Assembly (NCBI GenBank): GCA_016872355.1 | Contig: VGZY01000019.1 | Location: forward strand, 1-43,101 | Direction: 5' to 3' | DNA length: 43,101 nt | Source of the DNA: SAR202 cluster bacterium | GTDB lineage: Bacteria; Chloroflexota; Dehalococcoidia; Lucifugimonadales; VGZY01 | In this document: positions 1 through 7,692 of the stretch, piece by piece | Layout: the number at the start of each line of letters is the position of its first letter | Numbering within the stretch: the first letter of the stretch is position 1 | The notes under the pieces: generated by a model | Told to the model about the DNA's origin: nothing | Seen by the model: only the letters and a program-made list of their open reading frames with translations | Database searches by the model: none | Position numbers and translations under genes: made by a program

Positions 1-158
1 CCATCAGCTCAGCGGCCTTACTTGCCTCGCAACGCCCCTCCAGAACAAGGTTCAGTATCTGTGCTCTCTTCGCTTCTCGCTCGGTCAAATGTAGTCCTCT
101 CATGGACTGACATATTCACTGAGCAGTTACCTACTGACAATATCACTGAGCAAAGACA
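1..158 (-). mobile_element. Insertion sequence, left-hand copy (5' end only, runs off the window)
   Basis: Positions 32-158 are an exact reverse complement of 42975-43101 at the other end of the window. Identity stops at 158, where the flanks diverge, so 158 is taken as the outer tip of the element. Read on the minus strand, the tip begins TGTCTTTGCTCAGTGATATT and contains two near-copies of a GCTCAGTGA-AT-GTCAGT motif about 25 bases apart, followed by a transposase start codon at 103. Repeated transposase-binding motifs inside the terminus are typical of IS ends. The family is probably ISNCY-like, judged from the protein start and terminus style; this is inference. Confidence 0.8.
2..103 (-). 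CDS. Transposase, N-terminal fragment (truncated by window edge)
   Basis: Thirty-four codons are visible from the ATG at 103 and the frame stays open to the window edge. The peptide starts MRGLHLTEREAKRAQILNLV and continues into an EASKAAEL segment. This resembles the helix-turn-helix N-terminus of ISNCY-type transposases, in which a short basic helix precedes a segment like 'AAELLGLS'. The first 24 residues are identical to the fragment at the right end of the window. The catalytic domain is not in view, so family assignment rests only on the DNA-binding start and the IS terminus. Confidence 0.65.
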   Translation of the reverse strand, partial: MRGLHLTEREAKRAQILNLVLEGRCEASKAAELM

Positions 159-237
159 CTCATACGCCGTCCCCGTACCCTTTACCCCTTCTTTATGATA
201 AACTTGCGCTCGCATTGAATCCCCCTGTGGAGCGCAT

Positions 238-996
238 ATGGGAGAGGTAGAGCTACACTTCAAGGCCGCCGTTCCAACGTTCGACGCCTGCGTCTTCCTG
301 GGCAGGCGTTACAACCGCTACGTCCGCTCGGACAGCGTCGCAGGCATTATCGAATCCATGGACCGGTGCGGTGTCGGCAAGGCGCTCGTCTCCCACGTCC
401 ATGCTATCGACTTTGACGGCGAGGACGGCAACGAGGTGCTTCTCCAGGAGATGAAGGGGCAACCGCGGCTCGTGCCCCAGTTCGGCGCCAACCCCACTAT
501 GGATGATGCAGGGCAGCTCATCGCGCAGATGCGTGCCCATGGCGTGCGCTCAGTTCGGATAGACCCCAAGCAGCACAACTACCCTTTCACGGACTGGATG
601 GCGAAGGGATGGCTGGACAGGCTTGCTAAAGAGGGGATTTCTGTCTTCGTCGCAGCCCCTCAGATAGAGCCAGACCAACTTCACACCATGCTTCGCGCGC
701 ACCCGGATTTGCGCGTCGTCCTTAGCGAAGTCCACTACGTGCATACCCCATGGATATTCCCGCTTGTCAGGGCCGTGCCCAACGTCTACGTGGAGATTTC
801 TCGGTTCGTCGTGGTTGACGGGCCGAAGCGCCTCGTAGACGCAATGGGGCTGCACCGGGTCCTGTTCGGCTCGCGGTTCCCTGATTCCGCGATGGCGCCC
901 CACCTGTACGGACTGCACCAGATGGGCTTCACAAAGGCGGAGCTTTCTGCAATCTGCGCCGGCAACCTTGAAAAGCTTCTTGGAAGGGCTGCGTAA
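238..996 (+). CDS. Amidohydrolase-family protein lacking the metal site (pseudoenzyme-like partner 1)
   Basis: A 252-residue protein of the amidohydrolase-related TIM-barrel family. GGAG five bases before the ATG supports the start. The first strand, where active members carry Asp-x-His-x-His, reads FDACVFLG (about residues 15-22) with no histidine. The usual C-terminal FGSD metal Asp is replaced by Arg (FGSRFP, residues 210-215). The fold is kept but the metal centre appears lost. The gene ends directly against the next gene, an intact family member (TAA then ATG). The pattern repeats at 1787-3314, so the two probably form a heteromeric enzyme in which this chain is structural or substrate-binding; that role is inference. 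Substrate unknown. Confidence 0.75.
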   Translation: MGEVELHFKAAVPTFDACVFLGRRYNRYVRSDSVAGIIESMDRCGVGKALVSHVHAIDFDGEDGNEVLLQEMKGQPRLVPQFGANPTMDDAGQLIAQMRAHGVRSVRIDPKQHNYPFTDWMAKGWLDRLAKEGISVFVAAPQIEPDQLHTMLRAHPDLRVVLSEVHYVHTPWIFPLVRAVPNVYVEISRFVVVDGPKRLVDAMGLHRVLFGSRFPDSAMAPHLYGLHQMGFTKAELSAICAGNLEKLLGRAA

Positions 997-1764
997 ATGG
1001 CAAAGATCGTCGACACCCCGGTAATCGATGTACATGCCCACGTTGGCCAGTGGGGCGCAAAGTTCAGGCCGGCCTCGCCAAAGATGTACGTTGATATCAT
1101 GGACGCGGCCGGGGTGGACAGAATGGGGTTCAACTGCATCTATTTCGACGACGAGCGGAAGTCGCACAACGTGGTCGCGGACTGGGTGAGCAAGTACCCG
1201 GACAGGTTCATCGGCGTCGCGTTCGGCACGCCGCGCCACCCGGACGAGACGATCCCGGAGCTCGAGCGCGCTTTCGACCAACTCGGCTTCAAGTACATGA
1301 AGATCTACCCCACTTACTACACCAAGCCGGTAGACGACCCCTCGTACGATCTTATCTTCGAGTGGGCCAACAGCCGTGGCATAGTGATTATGTGCCACTC
1401 TTCCAACGTGGCTGACTGGGACACACTGACCCTCCCGACGAAGTTCATCGGCCTGGCCAAGCGGTTCACGAAGGTCAAGTGGCTTCTGGCGCACTCCGGC
1501 AACGCCATGCGCGGCCAGGTGCTCGCCGTTGAGGCTGCAAAGCAGTGCCCGAATATCTACCTGGAGATATGCACATCCTTTGCGGAGGCCGGGACCATCG
1601 AGTTCCTCGTAAACGGCGCCGGGGAGGACAGGGTCCTTTTCGGCTCTGACATCCCGCTCATGGACCCGCGATACCATGTGGGCCGAGTAGTGACGGCAGA
1701 CATTTCAGAGGCAGCGAAGCAGAAAGTGCTGGGACTCAACGCAAAGAAGCTGCTAGGGCTATAG
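997..1764 (+). CDS. Amidohydrolase (metal-dependent hydrolase/decarboxylase type), intact
   Basis: A 255-residue amidohydrolase-2 family protein. Metal ligands are visible: DVHAHVG at residues 11-17 (His13, His15), His134 in MCHSS, His166 in AHSG and Asp218 in FGSDIP. The family includes decarboxylases and hydrolases such as ACMSD and 4-oxalomesaconate hydratase relatives; the substrate cannot be read from sequence. The ATG follows the upstream stop codon with no gap, indicating translational coupling to the metal-less partner at 238-996. The C-terminal 60 residues are very close to those of the paralogue at 2547-3314. It is likely part of a five-gene catabolic operon ending in the aminotransferase at 3335. 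Confidence 0.85.
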   Translation: MAKIVDTPVIDVHAHVGQWGAKFRPASPKMYVDIMDAAGVDRMGFNCIYFDDERKSHNVVADWVSKYPDRFIGVAFGTPRHPDETIPELERAFDQLGFKYMKIYPTYYTKPVDDPSYDLIFEWANSRGIVIMCHSSNVADWDTLTLPTKFIGLAKRFTKVKWLLAHSGNAMRGQVLAVEAAKQCPNIYLEICTSFAEAGTIEFLVNGAGEDRVLFGSDIPLMDPRYHVGRVVTADISEAAKQKVLGLNAKKLLGL

Positions 1765-1786
1765 ACACCTCGACAGGCAGGGACTA

Positions 1787-2542
1787 ATGGGCAAGGTAGA
1801 CCTGGATTTCAAGCCGTCCGTTCCGGTGTTCGACGCCTGCATCACTGTTGGGCGCCGGTACGATCGGTATATTCGAGTGGATAACGTGGCCGACACGCTC
1901 GCGACGATGGACAGGGCTGGCGTGCAGAGGGCGCTCGCCTACACCCCGCACGCGCTCGATTTCGATAGCGTGGAAGGCAACTCCTACCTGATGGAGATGA
2001 TCAAGGGGCAGCCTCGGCTTGTGCCGCAGTTTGCGGTCAATCCCTCGTTCGACGACTTGCCTCTCATGGCCAAGAGTATGAAGCAGCACGGCGTGCGCTC
2101 GCTGCGCATCGCTCCCAAGTTCCAGCGATACCCGTTCCGCGAGTGGGTGCTCGGGCCGTTCTTCGATTGGCTTGAGGCCAACAGGACGCCGGTATGGGTG
2201 GCCGCTGAGGAGATAGACCCTTCGGAGTTCCACGCGACCGTCTCCGGGCGGCCGGGCCTCAGGTTCGTGATGAGCCAGGTCCACTTCATGCATGAGACAT
2301 GGGCGGTGCCGCTGCTTATGAGCCTCCCGAATGTCTCGATCGAAGTATCGAGGATGCTCCAGCCCAACTCCTTCAACAAGCTCATAGATGCCATTGGCGC
2401 TGAGCGCGTCATGTTCGGCAGCAGGTTCCCGGACTCTGCAATGGCGCCGCAGTTATACTATCTGCACCGCTCGGGGTTGTCGCAATCGCAGCTACAGGCC
2501 GTCTGCGCGGGCAACCTGGGCCGGCTCCTGGGGAAGGGATAA
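1787..2542 (+). CDS. Amidohydrolase-family protein lacking the metal site (pseudoenzyme-like partner 2)
   Basis: A 251-residue paralogue of the protein at 238-996, alignable from end to end (VDLDFKPSVPVFDAC against VELHFKAAVPTFDAC near the start). It again lacks the N-terminal HxH motif (FDACITVG) and has FGSRFPDSAM where active enzymes have FGSD. The shared R-for-D change in both copies suggests the loss happened before the pair duplicated and has been kept by selection. The start at 1787 follows GGGA. It lies 22 bases after the previous gene and 4 bases before the next, in the same operon. Confidence 0.75.
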   Translation: MGKVDLDFKPSVPVFDACITVGRRYDRYIRVDNVADTLATMDRAGVQRALAYTPHALDFDSVEGNSYLMEMIKGQPRLVPQFAVNPSFDDLPLMAKSMKQHGVRSLRIAPKFQRYPFREWVLGPFFDWLEANRTPVWVAAEEIDPSEFHATVSGRPGLRFVMSQVHFMHETWAVPLLMSLPNVSIEVSRMLQPNSFNKLIDAIGAERVMFGSRFPDSAMAPQLYYLHRSGLSQSQLQAVCAGNLGRLLGKG

Positions 2543-2546
2543 ACGC

Positions 2547-3314
2547 ATGAAGACGCCCGTTGTAGACTTCCACGCCCACGTCGGCAGGTGGGGCTCTTTC
2601 GGAATGGCAGATGACCTAGAGACGTATCTCAGGGTGATGGATGCCGCCGGGGTGGATATTAGCTGCATCAACTGCATTTTCTATGGCGAGGCCCATCGAA
2701 ACCTGGACTCCGTGATGCCCTTCGTCAAGAAGCACCCGGACAGGTTCGTGCCCGTGGCCTACGTGACGCCGCGGTACCTGCAGGACGCCATACCTGAGCT
2801 CGAGCGCGCGTTCGGTAAGCTTGGCGCCAGGTTCCTCAAGCTGTACCCCACATATCTCGGCAAGCCGATTGACGACCCGTCTTACTTCCCCATTTTTGAA
2901 TGGGCCAACGATCACGGCATTGTTATCATGAGCCATTCGTCCTTCTTTTTCGAAGGGGATACCCTGACTATGCCGCGCCTCTTTCCGGCGCTGGCCAAGA
3001 GGTTTAACAAGGTCCGGTGGGTGCTCGGCCACTCTGGGAACAACATGAATGGGCAGGCCCAGGCCGTGGCCGCGGCAAGAGAGTGTGACAACATCTACCT
3101 GGAGACGTGCACGTCGATGGCGGAGGCGGGCACCATTGAATTTCTTGTGAACGGGGCGGGGGAGGACCGGGTGCTGTACGGGTCCGACATGCCTCTCCTG
3201 GACGCGCGCAACCAGGTTGGCCGCATAGTGACCGCCGACATTTCAGACGAGGCCAAGAAGAAGGTACTGGGCCTCAACGCAATAAAGCTACTGGGTCTCA
3301 AGAACAAGTCTTAG
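2547..3314 (+). CDS. Amidohydrolase (metal-dependent hydrolase/decarboxylase type), intact paralogue
   Basis: A 255-residue amidohydrolase with the N-terminal DFHAHVG metal motif, MSHSS, GHSG and YGSDMP, matching the ligand set of the enzyme at 997-1764. The open frame extends upstream to 2388, but the ATG at 2547 gives a protein of the same length and start as its paralogue and lies 4 bases after the previous stop, so it is preferred. With its metal-less neighbour it forms the second half of a tandem duplication of a two-gene unit. The exact reaction is unknown. Confidence 0.85.
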   Translation: MKTPVVDFHAHVGRWGSFGMADDLETYLRVMDAAGVDISCINCIFYGEAHRNLDSVMPFVKKHPDRFVPVAYVTPRYLQDAIPELERAFGKLGARFLKLYPTYLGKPIDDPSYFPIFEWANDHGIVIMSHSSFFFEGDTLTMPRLFPALAKRFNKVRWVLGHSGNNMNGQAQAVAAARECDNIYLETCTSMAEAGTIEFLVNGAGEDRVLYGSDMPLLDARNQVGRIVTADISDEAKKKVLGLNAIKLLGLKNKS

Positions 3315-3334
3315 CAATTACCGCTGGAGGAGCC

Positions 3335-4663
3335 ATGGTCAGGTCTAAAGCGTCCCTTGACGCTGAGCTGCTGAAGATGACGCCGAAGTCGAGGGCGCTG
3401 TGGGAGCGCGGCAAGGATAGCATGCCCGGGGGCATCATCAAAGGCGCTTACTGGCGGCCCCCGCATCCCATCTATGTGCAGAAGGCGGAAGGCTGCCACA
3501 TCTGGGACATCGATGGAAACCGGTACGTGGACTTTGAAAACCACCATTCGACCACTGTGCTGGGACACAACCCGCCGGGGGTGATGGCGGAGCTAAAGAA
3601 CGCGATGGAGATGGGTATCGGCCTGGGCCACCCGACCGAATACGAGGCGGAGATCTCCGAGGAGATCACCCGGCGCTTCCCTTCGATTGAGCGGGTGCGC
3701 TTCGCCAACTCCGGTACTGAGGCGTCGCTTCATGCGACTCGCCTCATCCGGGCCAAGACCGGCAAGCCCAAGATCGCCAAGTTTGAGGGGGCCTATCACG
3801 GCAGTCACGACGCGCTCGAAGTGAGCGTGGCGCCGCCGCTCGACAAGGCGGGCGAGGCTACCTCGCCCAAGGCCGTTCCCACCCACAAGGGCATGTCGCG
3901 CGCGGCTAACGATGAGGTGATCATTCTCCCCTACAACGACCGGGAGTCTGTTGAGCTCATCCTGAGGGAGCACAAGGACGAGGTTGCGGGCGTGTTCTAC
4001 GACGGCAAGCCGGGCATGCTGGACATCCCTGACGACTTTACTAAATTCGTCCGGAAGATCACCCAGGAACTTGGGATGTACATGGTGATGGACGAGGTGG
4101 TCAGCTTCCGGGCTGGGCCAGGCGGCTACCAGGGAGAAGCCGGGGTGAAGCCGGACCTGAGCATATTCGGAAAGGCCTTCGGAGGGGGACTGCCGGTTGG
4201 GGCCATCGGGGGTCGCAGGGAGCTTATGGACGTGCTGGACAACACCGGCGCGCCAACCGGACTTTTCCAGAGCGGCACATTCTCCGGCAACCACTTCACG
4301 CTGGCCGCCGGGCTGGCTACTCTCCGTGGGTTGACGCCGGAGGTTTACGAGCAGCTCGAAGGCCTCCGCGCGCGGCTGCACAAAGGGCTGGAGGCCGCCT
4401 TCAAGAAGGCGGGAGTTCCTTGCCAAGTGCTGAGCCGAGGCTCTATGATTAATGCATATATAGCTGAGAAGCCTGTCAAGGACTACAGGAGCGCCAGGCA
4501 GGCGGATGGCGCCATGCTCGAGCGCATCATAGTGGGACTGCTTATCAAGGGCTACAGTATTGGCCCCACGCCGATGAGCATGACACTGTCGACGCCCATG
4601 AGCGATGCGACAATAGACGGTTTTCTGAAGGCACTCAGCGAAGTTCTGGCGGATAAGGACTAG
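3335..4663 (+). CDS. Class III aminotransferase, glutamate-1-semialdehyde aminomutase-like
   Basis: A 442-residue PLP enzyme with a strong GGAGG ribosome site before the ATG. Fold-type I class III features are visible: FANSGTEA (residues 123-130) binding PLP phosphate, YHGSHDA near 154-160, the Asp-Glu pair of MDEVVSFR at 252-259 and the Schiff-base Lys280 in IFGKAFGGGLPVG. The closest family is HemL/GSA aminomutase-like aminotransferases. I do not call it hemL: no tetrapyrrole genes are nearby and it closes an amidohydrolase operon. A role in nitrogen or amino-acid catabolism is more likely (inference). Confidence 0.85.
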   Translation: MVRSKASLDAELLKMTPKSRALWERGKDSMPGGIIKGAYWRPPHPIYVQKAEGCHIWDIDGNRYVDFENHHSTTVLGHNPPGVMAELKNAMEMGIGLGHPTEYEAEISEEITRRFPSIERVRFANSGTEASLHATRLIRAKTGKPKIAKFEGAYHGSHDALEVSVAPPLDKAGEATSPKAVPTHKGMSRAANDEVIILPYNDRESVELILREHKDEVAGVFYDGKPGMLDIPDDFTKFVRKITQELGMYMVMDEVVSFRAGPGGYQGEAGVKPDLSIFGKAFGGGLPVGAIGGRRELMDVLDNTGAPTGLFQSGTFSGNHFTLAAGLATLRGLTPEVYEQLEGLRARLHKGLEAAFKKAGVPCQVLSRGSMINAYIAEKPVKDYRSARQADGAMLERIIVGLLIKGYSIGPTPMSMTLSTPMSDATIDGFLKALSEVLADKD

Positions 4664-4725
4664 GGATTAGTCGGCGTGGCGTACAGCCCCGGCGGCGGAG
4701 TGAAAGGCTGTTGTGAGGTTAGAGT

Positions 4726-4911
4726 ATGACGATCGTTCGGACAATTGCCCGCAATACCTATAACGTTATTGAAATTGAGGGGATCATCCTCATTGGAATG
4801 CTGGCGACCATTGCAGTCGTTCTGGGCTCGCTGTACGTGTTCACAGACTTCTTCGGCAACCAGGAGACCGACCTCCGGGGTTTCGTCTCCTCCAGCAGGG
4901 ACGACGACTAA
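4726..4911 (+). CDS. Small single-pass membrane protein, function unknown
   Basis: A 61-residue protein with one hydrophobic segment at about residues 19-41 (IILIGMLATIAVVLGSLYVF) and an acidic C-terminus (SSRDDD). GAGG lies seven bases before the ATG. It sits 62 bases after the aminotransferase and before another small membrane protein on the same strand. It is not recognised as a named family. Short length lowers confidence, but the clean transmembrane pattern and ribosome site support a real gene. Confidence 0.55.
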   Translation: MTIVRTIARNTYNVIEIEGIILIGMLATIAVVLGSLYVFTDFFGNQETDLRGFVSSSRDDD

Positions 4912-5076
4912 TCCCCGGGGAATTTGTCATGCTCGGGTGGTTGCCTAGTGCGGCATTTGCAGGTAGTATAGTCGCTGCGTGACTTGGCTCCGGGTCGCTG
5001 GCCTGGGGCGTCTGAAACGTGCATCTGGTTGTGATGTGTAGCGCATAATCCGTTTGCGATAGAGGTATGGCAAGAG

Positions 5077-5361
5077 ATGTTTCAGTATAAGCCCCTGCCG
5101 GATGAGTCGAAGCGCGACAAACCTAAAGATACGTTTGTGGAGAAGGTAACCAAGCCATTCAGGCCGATCACCGACCCCATTATTAAGGTGTACAACAAGG
5201 GGTCAGCGCTTCCCGGCATAGGGTGGCTGATCAAGATCCTGGGCAAGGTATTCGTCGTGGTACTCGGCGCGGCGGTAATCATCGGAGCGATCGCCTTCAT
5301 GCTGGTCTCCTCCATCTTCGTGGGGACCTTCCTGTCCGATATCTCCGGCGGCCCGGAGTAG
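5077..5361 (+). CDS. Small membrane protein, function unknown
   Basis: A 94-residue protein with a charged N-terminal half (about residues 1-45, rich in Lys, Asp and Pro) and a hydrophobic segment at about residues 52-84 ending in SDISGGPE. It is possibly one long or two short transmembrane helices. AAGAG lies near the ATG. A strong hairpin terminator follows at 5437-5477. The 165 bases before it contain no other gene. No family recognised. Confidence 0.6.
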   Translation: MFQYKPLPDESKRDKPKDTFVEKVTKPFRPITDPIIKVYNKGSALPGIGWLIKILGKVFVVVLGAAVIIGAIAFMLVSSIFVGTFLSDISGGPE

Positions 5362-5436
5362 CAGCGGCGAAGTCACCTATCCTGCATGGGGTTTCCCGCG
5401 GTTAATCGTAGACCGCGGCAGAGCAGTATAGGCGCG

Positions 5437-5477
5437 AAAAGACCAGTGGGCGGAGTACTCCGGCCCACTGGTCTTTT
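5437..5477. terminator. Bidirectional intrinsic terminator between convergent genes
   Basis: AAAAGACCAGTGGGC at 5437-5451 pairs perfectly with GCCCACTGGTCTTTT at 5463-5477. An inner palindrome, GGAGTACTCC, lies between the arms. The A-run on one side and T-run on the other let it end transcription from the small membrane gene (+) and from the FmdB gene (-). Confidence 0.85.
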
Positions 5478-5500
5478 CCTTTCCTAAATGCCTATTGTCT

Positions 5501-5731
5501 CTAGGCGCTGCAGGCGCCTCCACCGCAGCCGCCGCCACAGCACCCGCCGCCGCCACCTGACACCGGTTCGGACCGGCCACCGACTGTCGTCATTGAAATG
5601 AACACCGACAGCCTGCGCCGGGACTCCGATCCGCAGTCAGGGCATGGCGCTTTCGCGTCCATGTCGCTCACAGGGCGCAGCTTCTCGAACCCGCACCCAC
5701 ATGTCTTGCACACATATTCATATACTGGCAT
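5501..5731 (-). CDS. FmdB-family zinc-ribbon protein
   Basis: A 76-residue protein starting [18 protein letters not shown], the hallmark of the FmdB putative regulatory family. Zinc ligands are Cys8/Cys11 and Cys30/Cys33. The C-terminus is a Gly/Cys-rich tail (residues about 59-76, with CCGGGCGGG), more Cys-rich than most members and possibly a second metal site. FmdB proteins are linked to regulation of amidase/formamidase genes and are otherwise poorly characterised. It is divergent from trpB and convergent with the small membrane gene. Confidence 0.85.
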   Translation of the reverse strand: MPVYEYVCKTCGCGFEKLRPVSDMDAKAPCPDCGSESRRRLSVFISMTTVGGRSEPVSGGGGGCCGGGCGGGACSA

Positions 5732-5800
5732 AGCGCTACTCCATAGACCTCGTGCATCCCAATTTTATTTTCGGCGGCTCTCATGGTCAAGCTGTGAAGG

Positions 5801-5806
5801 TATAAT
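5801..5806 (+). promoter_or_regulatory. Candidate -10 element for trpB
   Basis: A perfect TATAAT lies at 5801-5806. A start point near 5813 would leave a roughly 22-base leader containing GAAGGA, then the trpB ATG at 5835. I see no convincing -35, so this is a candidate only. Confidence 0.35.
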
Positions 5807-5834
5807 GGATGGACAAATTCCGAAGGACCCGAAA

Positions 5835-7043
5835 ATGACGCACACCCGCACGCAACCTGATTCCATAGGCCATTTTGGGCAGTTTGGAGGGCGCTTCGTC
5901 CCAGAGACCCTCATGCACGCCCTGGAGGAGTTGGAATCGGCCTATGGTGAGATCAAGGAGGACCACGACTTCCAGGCCGAATTGAAGAAGCTGCTGAACC
6001 TCTACGTCGGGCGGCCGACGCCGCTCTATTACGCTGAGAACCTGACCAGGCATCTCGGCGGCGCGAAGATCTATATCAAGCGCGAAGACCTGGCCCATAC
6101 CGGCGCGCACAAGATCAACAACGCCCTTGGACAGGGCCTCCTGGCGGCGCGCATGGGCAAAAAGCGGATCATCGCTGAGACGGGCGCGGGGCAGCATGGC
6201 GTGGCCACAGCTACGGTCTGCGCCATGCTCAAGCAGGAGTGTGTCGTATATATGGGCGAGGAGGACATCCGGAGGCAGTCTCTGAACGTCTTCAGGATGC
6301 GCCTGCTTGGAGCGGAGGTGCGGCCGGTCACTTCCGGCAGCAAAACACTCAAGGACGCGATCAACGAGTGCATTCGCGATTGGGTAACGAACGTGGAGAC
6401 GACGCACTACCTCATCGGCAGCGCTGTGGGGCCGCACCCGTATCCCATGATGGTGCGCGACTTCCAGTCGGTCATCGGCACCGAGGCGCGCTCGCAGATG
6501 CTAGCGGCGGCCGGCAGGCTGCCGGACTACGCCGTTGCGTGTGTCGGCGGCGGCAGTAACGCGATCGGGCTCTTCTACCCGTTCGTTCAGGACGAGGACG
6601 TTGAGCTGATCGGTGTTGAGGCAGGCGGGGATGGTGTGGACACGCCGCGCCACTCATCCACGCTCGTAGCAGGCAGGGTAGGGGTGCTTCACGGCAGCAT
6701 GTCCTACCTTCTACAGGACGAGAACGGCCAGGTGATGGAGACGCACAGCATTTCGGCGGGGCTGGACTATCCGGGTGTTGGGCCGGAGCACAGCTATCTT
6801 AAGGACACGGAGCGGGCGCGGTACGAAAGCATAACGGACAAGGAGGCCATGGAGGGCTTCCAGCTGCTCTGCCGGACCGAGGGAATCATCCCAGCGCTTG
6901 AGCCGTCTCATGCAATCGCCTACGTGGCTAAGTTGGCCCCCACGCTGCCCAAGGACAGGATAATTCTGCTCGGCCTGAGCGGACGCGGGGATAAGGACAT
7001 CAACACGGTCGCAGGAGCGCTGGGAGTGAAACTGTGGGGTTAG
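5835..7043 (+). CDS. trpB: Tryptophan synthase beta chain
   Basis: A 402-residue protein that condenses indole with serine to give tryptophan, normally in an alpha2beta2 complex with TrpA. Visible features are [16 protein letters not shown] near the start, the PLP lysine Lys93 in [13 protein letters not shown], and the glycine-rich GGGSNA phosphate loop. The frame is open upstream to 5598. ATG 5835 has GAAGGA seven bases ahead and gives the family's usual length; ATG 5805 (412 residues) also has a ribosome site and is the alternative. No trpA or other trp gene is in view, so it stands alone here. Confidence 0.93.
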   Translation: MTHTRTQPDSIGHFGQFGGRFVPETLMHALEELESAYGEIKEDHDFQAELKKLLNLYVGRPTPLYYAENLTRHLGGAKIYIKREDLAHTGAHKINNALGQGLLAARMGKKRIIAETGAGQHGVATATVCAMLKQECVVYMGEEDIRRQSLNVFRMRLLGAEVRPVTSGSKTLKDAINECIRDWVTNVETTHYLIGSAVGPHPYPMMVRDFQSVIGTEARSQMLAAAGRLPDYAVACVGGGSNAIGLFYPFVQDEDVELIGVEAGGDGVDTPRHSSTLVAGRVGVLHGSMSYLLQDENGQVMETHSISAGLDYPGVGPEHSYLKDTERARYESITDKEAMEGFQLLCRTEGIIPALEPSHAIAYVAKLAPTLPKDRIILLGLSGRGDKDINTVAGALGVKLWG

Positions 7044-7273
7044 GGCTTGTAGGTTAGGACCTTGCCCACCTCTTTCAAAGCCAGCTTGCCTGCCTTTAGC
7101 TCCCTGGTGATTTTCTCCAGCAAGTGAACGGTACGGCGGTCATAGTATCTCTCGCCGCACGTCCTGCAAACGGGCGTCTTGATCTGCACCCATACGACAT
7201 TGTTGTCGAGCCGGACTTCTTCATTGACCTCGGTCACCTGGATGTCGTCACCGTGGCACACGATGCATTTCAT
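7040..7273 (-). CDS. YgiT-type zinc-finger protein (probable antitoxin)
   Basis: A 77-residue protein with two CxxC pairs (Cys3/Cys6 and Cys36/Cys39), the zinc-binding half of MqsA/YgiT-like antitoxins. It lacks the C-terminal helix-turn-helix of full MqsA, as usual for this short family. The start at 7273 is chosen because its ATG overlaps the toxin stop as ATGA. The longer frame to 7303 would run further into the toxin gene. Its 3' end overlaps the trpB stop by four bases on the opposite strand. It likely neutralises the DUF4258 protein encoded just before it. Confidence 0.8.
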   Translation of the reverse strand: MKCIVCHGDDIQVTEVNEEVRLDNNVVWVQIKTPVCRTCGERYYDRRTVHLLEKITRELKAGKLALKEVGKVLTYKP

Positions 7274-7608
7274 TTCTTTACTCTCTTGGTGTGACGAGCC
7301 CACCGTCGCGGGTCCGGCTCATATACGGTCACAATAATGACTCTGCTATCATGGGGATCCAAAGCACACACGGTGTGAATCGGTCGGCCAATTCTGGTGG
7401 TTCCATAGACCAGGACGCTCGGGTACGGCCTGTCATCGGGATAATGCTCAATGACTTGTCCTGATTCTATTGCCTCAACAATCTCCCTGTCTTCTATTAT
7501 CCCAAATTCCTCCAGACGCATCTCTCTGAGGCAATGGCCGGTGTAGAGCACTCGATCTGCCTGGAAAAGCTTCCTGATATCATTTATCCAGTCAGCATCT
7601 TGACTCAT
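7270..7608 (-). CDS. DUF4258-family protein (probable toxin of a type II TA pair)
   Basis: A 112-residue protein. The central segment, with HCLREMRLEEFGI, EIVEAIESGQVIEHYPDDRPYP and HTVCALD, is characteristic of DUF4258, a RelE/BrnT-like fold often paired with YgiT zinc-finger proteins. The frame opens at 7644, but the Met at 7608 avoids running into the 7631-7676 hairpin. It is first in a two-gene operon with an ATGA overlap to the antitoxin. The toxic activity (probably RNA cleavage) is inferred from family context only. Confidence 0.75.
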   Translation of the reverse strand: MSQDADWINDIRKLFQADRVLYTGHCLREMRLEEFGIIEDREIVEAIESGQVIEHYPDDRPYPSVLVYGTTRIGRPIHTVCALDPHDSRVIIVTVYEPDPRRWARHTKRVKK

Positions 7609-7630
7609 CGAAGAATCATACCACCTGGCT

Positions 7631-7676
7631 GTGAAAGCAAACACGCCCGCGTGAACGCGGGCGTGTTTGCTTTCAC
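7631..7676. terminator. Strong hairpin, probable terminator of the pdh operon
   Basis: A perfect 21-base-pair stem (7631-7651 with 7656-7676) closed by a TGAA loop. It lies 17 bases beyond the pdhC stop and upstream of the toxin-antitoxin pair. The GC core is flanked by A- and T-rich ends (CAAACA and TGTTTG), giving terminator character on both strands. No separate T-tract follows. Confidence 0.7.
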
Positions 7677-7692
7677 GGAAGACTTTCGCGCT

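Noticed and set aside
3335-4663. Calling the aminotransferase hemL
   Set aside because: The family match is to HemL-like class III enzymes, but the operon is catabolic and no tetrapyrrole genes are near, so no gene symbol is given.
4941-4969. Promoter TTGCCT-17-TAGTAT before the 94-residue membrane protein
   Set aside because: Both boxes match only four of six consensus bases and the start codon is over 100 bases away, so it was too weak to list.
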